The notes beneath the pieces are model-generated. The model searched no databases. It was not told the DNA's origin and saw nothing but the letters and a program-made list of their open reading frames with translations. From positions 3,594,501 to 3,658,500 of the forward strand of contig NC_090794.1 of NCBI RefSeq assembly GCF_040054535.1: a DNA stretch of 64,000 nt, read 5' to 3'. The position numbers were made by a program, and so were the translations under genes. The DNA comes from Antennarius striatus (lineage: Eukaryota; Chordata; Actinopteri; Lophiiformes; Antennariidae). Below are positions 60,310-64,000 of the stretch, piece by piece (position 1 is the first letter of the stretch; each line of letters begins with the position of its first letter).

Positions 60310-62089
60310 TTGCAGACTGGTGATCTAGTGGAGCAGCAGCTCGCTGTGGTTTGGCCTCTGGCTTCCAACGGCCCCCTTAAAGACCTCTTTGTTCTCACAT
60401 TTCAGAGAGGAGCTAGTAGCTAAAGTATTGCTTTACTCCCGCCTGCTTGCGAACCACGTCGCTAAGAGGACTTCAGGGGACAATTCTTAACAGTTAATTG
60501 CACAGGACCCTTTGTTTCCTACTCCCTTTGGGCTATACCATTTGCAAACTCAGTCTATTGAGCAAACTGACTGTGAGGGGAAACCAAAAGTGCGCTCGTA
60601 CTTTGTGGGTTTCTGGAAAAAAAAATGCGCTCACACACACAATTTTGGTTGGCTACAGAAGGCAACAAGTTTCAAAGACTGCAGCTGTTTGAAGATGCCA
60701 GAAGTAGGCAATGGCTCATTCAGATATCTTCCTCTGTGGTCAGAAGCAATGACGCTGCGCTGGCCACTAAAGTCTACTCTGCCTTAAAGAGGAAAGAGGG
60801 GAGTTGTCAAGTAATTTTCATTTGAACAACTTTCGAGAAAATATCACCCTTATCCTATCCAGTCCTGAACGCTGATGCAAGACCTGCCAATACAGAGCGC
60901 TCTCTCAATGTAATGTCCTTCATCAGGTTGAGAAAAATGTATTCAAGTCAAGCCAAGAACGAATAACAATCGATCGTCAAAAACAAACAGGTCTCAGAGG
61001 AAATTACAAAGGCGACTTTCTGCTTCTTTCCTTGGTCTCGGCTTTCAGCTCGCCCTTTTCTTTAACCGTATGACTCCACTTTTCTCCCAGGCTTAAGGAA
61101 AAGTACTTCCCGTTCTAACACATGATCATACATAAACTTCCCCACCAACACAGAGCAGACAGCAGGATTGTAGAGGGAAGGCTTCCAGCTCTGCTGACAT
61201 TCCCCTGTATATCTTTAACTCTACTTCACATGACTTGGTGTTCAGAGAGCATAGTTTATCTCTCTAAGTGGATGCACAAGGAAGATTCCGGTCATTTTCC
61301 TCCTGGGGTGAAAACATGGAATGTGCCCAGAAGAATACATCCTTATGGACAGTTCCCGTCGCTAGTCTCTCAGCCCTGAGTCATTGTCTAGGTCCACTTC
61401 CTTAGATGGAAACCACAAAGGCTCATTGTCGGAACTGACACAATATTAGGAACTGAGCTCCGTGAAGCTGACATCAGAAGGACGTCAGATAGGCTGAGAA
61501 ACAAACAATATTTGCGCCGTGCCTTGAAAATCCTCAACACTGATGTCGTTTATCCTGCGCGTACGTAAACCCAGCGCTGCTTTGTTGCTGTTTGTTTACT
61601 GGCGTCAAGATGTTTTGTTTGTTGCATTTGTACTTTGGGAAGATTGTTCTGAATCACAAATACAGATGTAATCATACACAATCACAAACACAAACTGAGG
61701 AAGCCATTTACAAAATACCCCACTGGTAATCTTGTTTACACCGAACGACTGAACGTCACATAAAAAAGACGACTTGAACTGCTATCGCCTCTAAAAACAC
61801 ATCGCTCCCGATGAAGCTTTGTGACGACTTCCGCACGGGATGTGTTGACGGATATGAAAAATTGTTGTCTGACCTTTCCATGAACATGAAAACCATCGCA
61901 ACCTTTTCTTTATTTGTTCAATGAAGTAAAAATGAGAAAAAGGAGTCTCATTCTATTCTTCCTTCTCCTTCCTATTTCCCTAAATGCCATATTTTCTGAG
62001 TAATATCCACCATAGGACCAAACTGACAGTAACTTCCACATAGTAAAAATAGAAGTTCATTGCTCTGTGGTGTATTCTGGTCCACAGTA

Positions 62090-62480
62090 TGCAAATCCCA
62101 TATTATATACATTTCTTTAGCAACCATTTCTATTCATACATTGCAATGCTATTTGCATGAGGAGCAAGCCTGTCAGCAGGGATGAAATTTCATATTCATG
62201 AAAAATTTCTGGACCAATCGCCATCCCTGAAATACGTCTAGGGATTACCTACTGTTTGTGAATTATGTATGGAGAGGAGAGAGAAAGGGAGGCCAGTGAA
62301 CAGGAGAATTAATAACACAATTACTTTAAAGCTTCAAAATGAGTCTCGCTTTTGTAGTAATATGAATAATTACAAGCTTGATTTCATATTTTCATGCTTT
62401 GGAGGTTTGTAATTTATGTTTCGTTGTTTTGGTGCTGTAATTGCTGTTATATCTAATGTTGACATGCACCCCATTTGCGC
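62090..62480. other. Candidate conserved non-coding element
   Basis: An AT-rich but non-repetitive segment with clustered homeobox- and octamer-like words (tcatattcatgaaaaattt, gaataattacaagcttg, gtttgtaatttatg). Such clusters are typical of developmental enhancers; no conservation data are available. Confidence 0.25.
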
Positions 62481-63559
62481 TGTTTAAATTTATGTTTACC
62501 CTTCTTGGCAATATCCTCCTTTTCTAAAAATACAGAGAAGAAAGCCTATTCCTCATCAATAACAAAGTTTTATTAAGAATACACCATTCAGCTGAGGTGC
62601 AGCTCCTGCACTGTGAGTCAGATTTAATAACGACTTGCTTATTATGAGGAAGTAGCTATGTTTGGGAAACACCTAAAAATAACCAGTCGGTTCGCTCAAA
62701 GCACCATCCATAATGTTCCAGTGCAATTTGTAAAACAAGGGCAATGGCAACAGAAAATGGTACGGGTTTTTAAATGAAAACAAGAATAAAGTCACATTAA
62801 GTACAAAGAGGAAGTTTTTTTATAAAGGTGCTTAAACTCATCCTTAAAGATGCAGCACTATTCTTACAGCTACAGTAATTTCTTCAGTATTTTATAAGTG
62901 TCAGGTATTAAGCATCAAATAAAAAAAAAAAATTACTGGGATGTTGACAGAAAAAGCCATTTCCACCACATTAAAACATATTTTATGTACGTAACATGAC
63001 ATCGTAAATACATCAGGGACGTCTCCCCGATAATATGTATATCACGAAAAATAAGTCAAATCCCCATCTGACACGTGAGGGTGACACCAGCCCCTCTGGC
63101 CTCCACATGGATGTGTGTTACATAAGACAAAGTGAGAAGAATGATACACGGGATCAGCAGCAACCCCCCCCCCCCAGTCTCTCACTACACAAATACACAC
63201 ATTTATTCACTCGAGACAGTTAACAAATTAAATTAATTCACGTCACAATCTTAAACTGCCCCGGAATACACATGCAATTATTCACACACATATAAGCAGT
63301 TCACGTCCTTTCTGAGGCAAGGACATCTGGTACATCTCACAAGCTGGCTGTGTGAGGGGTGTGTGTGTGTGTGTGGGGGGGGGGGTTAGGGTGTAGGTAA
63401 CTTGTATCTGTTTGGGGGAAGGGGGACCAGCATACGAAGGCTGAACTGCAAGGAAAGCTGGCAGAAGTGAGGGGTTCAGTGAGTGCATGCCACCCAGATG
63501 AACTCTTTTTGAAGAACAGGAGCTCTATGAGTCCCGCCGGAACTGCCTGTGTTTCATTT

Positions 63560-63900
63560 AACCTCCAGGATTGTTGCACTACACAATATTCGACTCATTT
63601 GATGATTTGATGCTTCAGATAATAATCAAAGCTCACAGGGTGGAATATAAAGCCCGATCTGAAGGTTGTTGTGGAGTAATAACAAGAGCTGGCTAGCCAC
63701 GCTAAAAGCTCTCAAAGGACAGTAAATGTCATGGCTGATTAAAACCTTATGAGAGCAATGTGACCGCAGACAACATAATTTCTCTGTTTCACTCAGCAGC
63801 GGGGGAAAGCTGTTGTGACTCATTAGGACACTGAATGGATTCACAGAGTATGTGAGATTGAGCATCCTGACAGAGGCAAGGGTAAAGGAAGCCAATTTAA
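63560..63900. other. Candidate conserved non-coding element
   Basis: A non-repetitive segment of even composition with words like 'gatgatttgatgcttcag', 'gctgattaaaaccttatgag' and 'ttgtgactcattaggac' (an AP-1-like tgactca is included). Judged on texture only. Confidence 0.2.
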
Positions 63901-64000
63901 TCTAACTGACCCGCAAAACGAGGGGAAAATAACCTCAATCAATTCACAAGAGATCAGCAAAGATGGCGTCGGAGTCGATATGTATCTTGTGGGAGAAGGA

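Larger units (their letters stand above)
49712..64000. other. Non-coding region, probably susd6 5' intron and upstream DNA
   Basis: No exon of a recognisable gene was found in these 14 kb. Human SUSD6 has a very long first intron, so this DNA is probably intronic. It contains a teleost repeat fragment (56852-56960), a (CA)n run (60231-60306), a short TG run (51227-51262), purine-rich tracts (53070-53360) and stretches with enhancer-like texture at 59480-59720, 62090-62480 and 63560-63900. The signal-peptide exon of susd6 may be hidden here but could not be recognised. Confidence 0.5.

Noticed and set aside
63964-64000. ATG in good context at the right edge (MASESICILWEK)
   Set aside because: Only 12 codons are visible and no family is recognisable; a chance frame is as likely.
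1-64000. tRNA, rRNA, CRISPR array, bacterial operon or phage signals
   Set aside because: None seen: the sequence is vertebrate, no cloverleaf with A/B boxes was noticed by eye, and the regular repeats are microsatellites.

Overview
The window is vertebrate nuclear DNA, most likely from a ray-finned (teleost) fish. All genes found have GT-AG introns, many of them only 70-300 bp long, and the proteins are close orthologues of vertebrate genes. CA/TG dinucleotide runs are abundant and several dispersed repeats are of kinds common in teleosts. There is no bacterial, plasmid or phage content. Names rest on recognising protein sequence by eye; exon joins were checked by reading frame, phase and GT-AG borders.

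Layout: 1-4.9 kb has no gene I can name, but holds an old teleost repeat and an orphan CpG-rich promoter-like patch (4560-4870). rab15 (minus, CDS 7086-14637, 7 exons, 213 aa) and fntb (plus, CDS 15600-20737, 12 exons, 434 aa) are divergent and share about 0.96 kb of upstream DNA. fntb converges on max (minus, CDS 23266-30772, 5 exons, 160 aa). About 5.7 kb of non-genic DNA follows (31-36.4 kb), with an (AT)n run, repeat relics and a candidate conserved element. Then come slc10a1 (plus, CDS 36466-38304, 7 exons, 355 aa), converging on srsf5 (minus, CDS 39192-43747, 7 exons, 335 aa), and susd6 (minus, CDS 47326-49711, five exons, signal-peptide exon not found). The last 14 kb is probably the long 5' intron and upstream DNA of susd6.

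The genes are not an operon. They are two syntenic blocks: rab15-fntb-max matches human 14q23.3 and slc10a1-srsf5-susd6 matches human 14q24.1, in inverted order. These blocks lie several Mb apart in human, so a rearrangement boundary falls between max and slc10a1. Products: a neuronal endosomal Rab GTPase, the beta subunit of protein farnesyltransferase, the obligate dimer partner of MYC/MAD, a sodium/bile-acid symporter, an SR splicing factor and a sushi-domain membrane adaptor.

Most notable: a candidate poison cassette exon in srsf5 intron 4; an extra sushi-domain exon in susd6 with the same length and phase as its neighbour; an expanded Arg-Ser-Pro tract in srsf5; an E-box in the max promoter; and two MITE-like elements plus a Tc1-like relic in introns. 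I found no convincing evidence of an entirely new kind of system.
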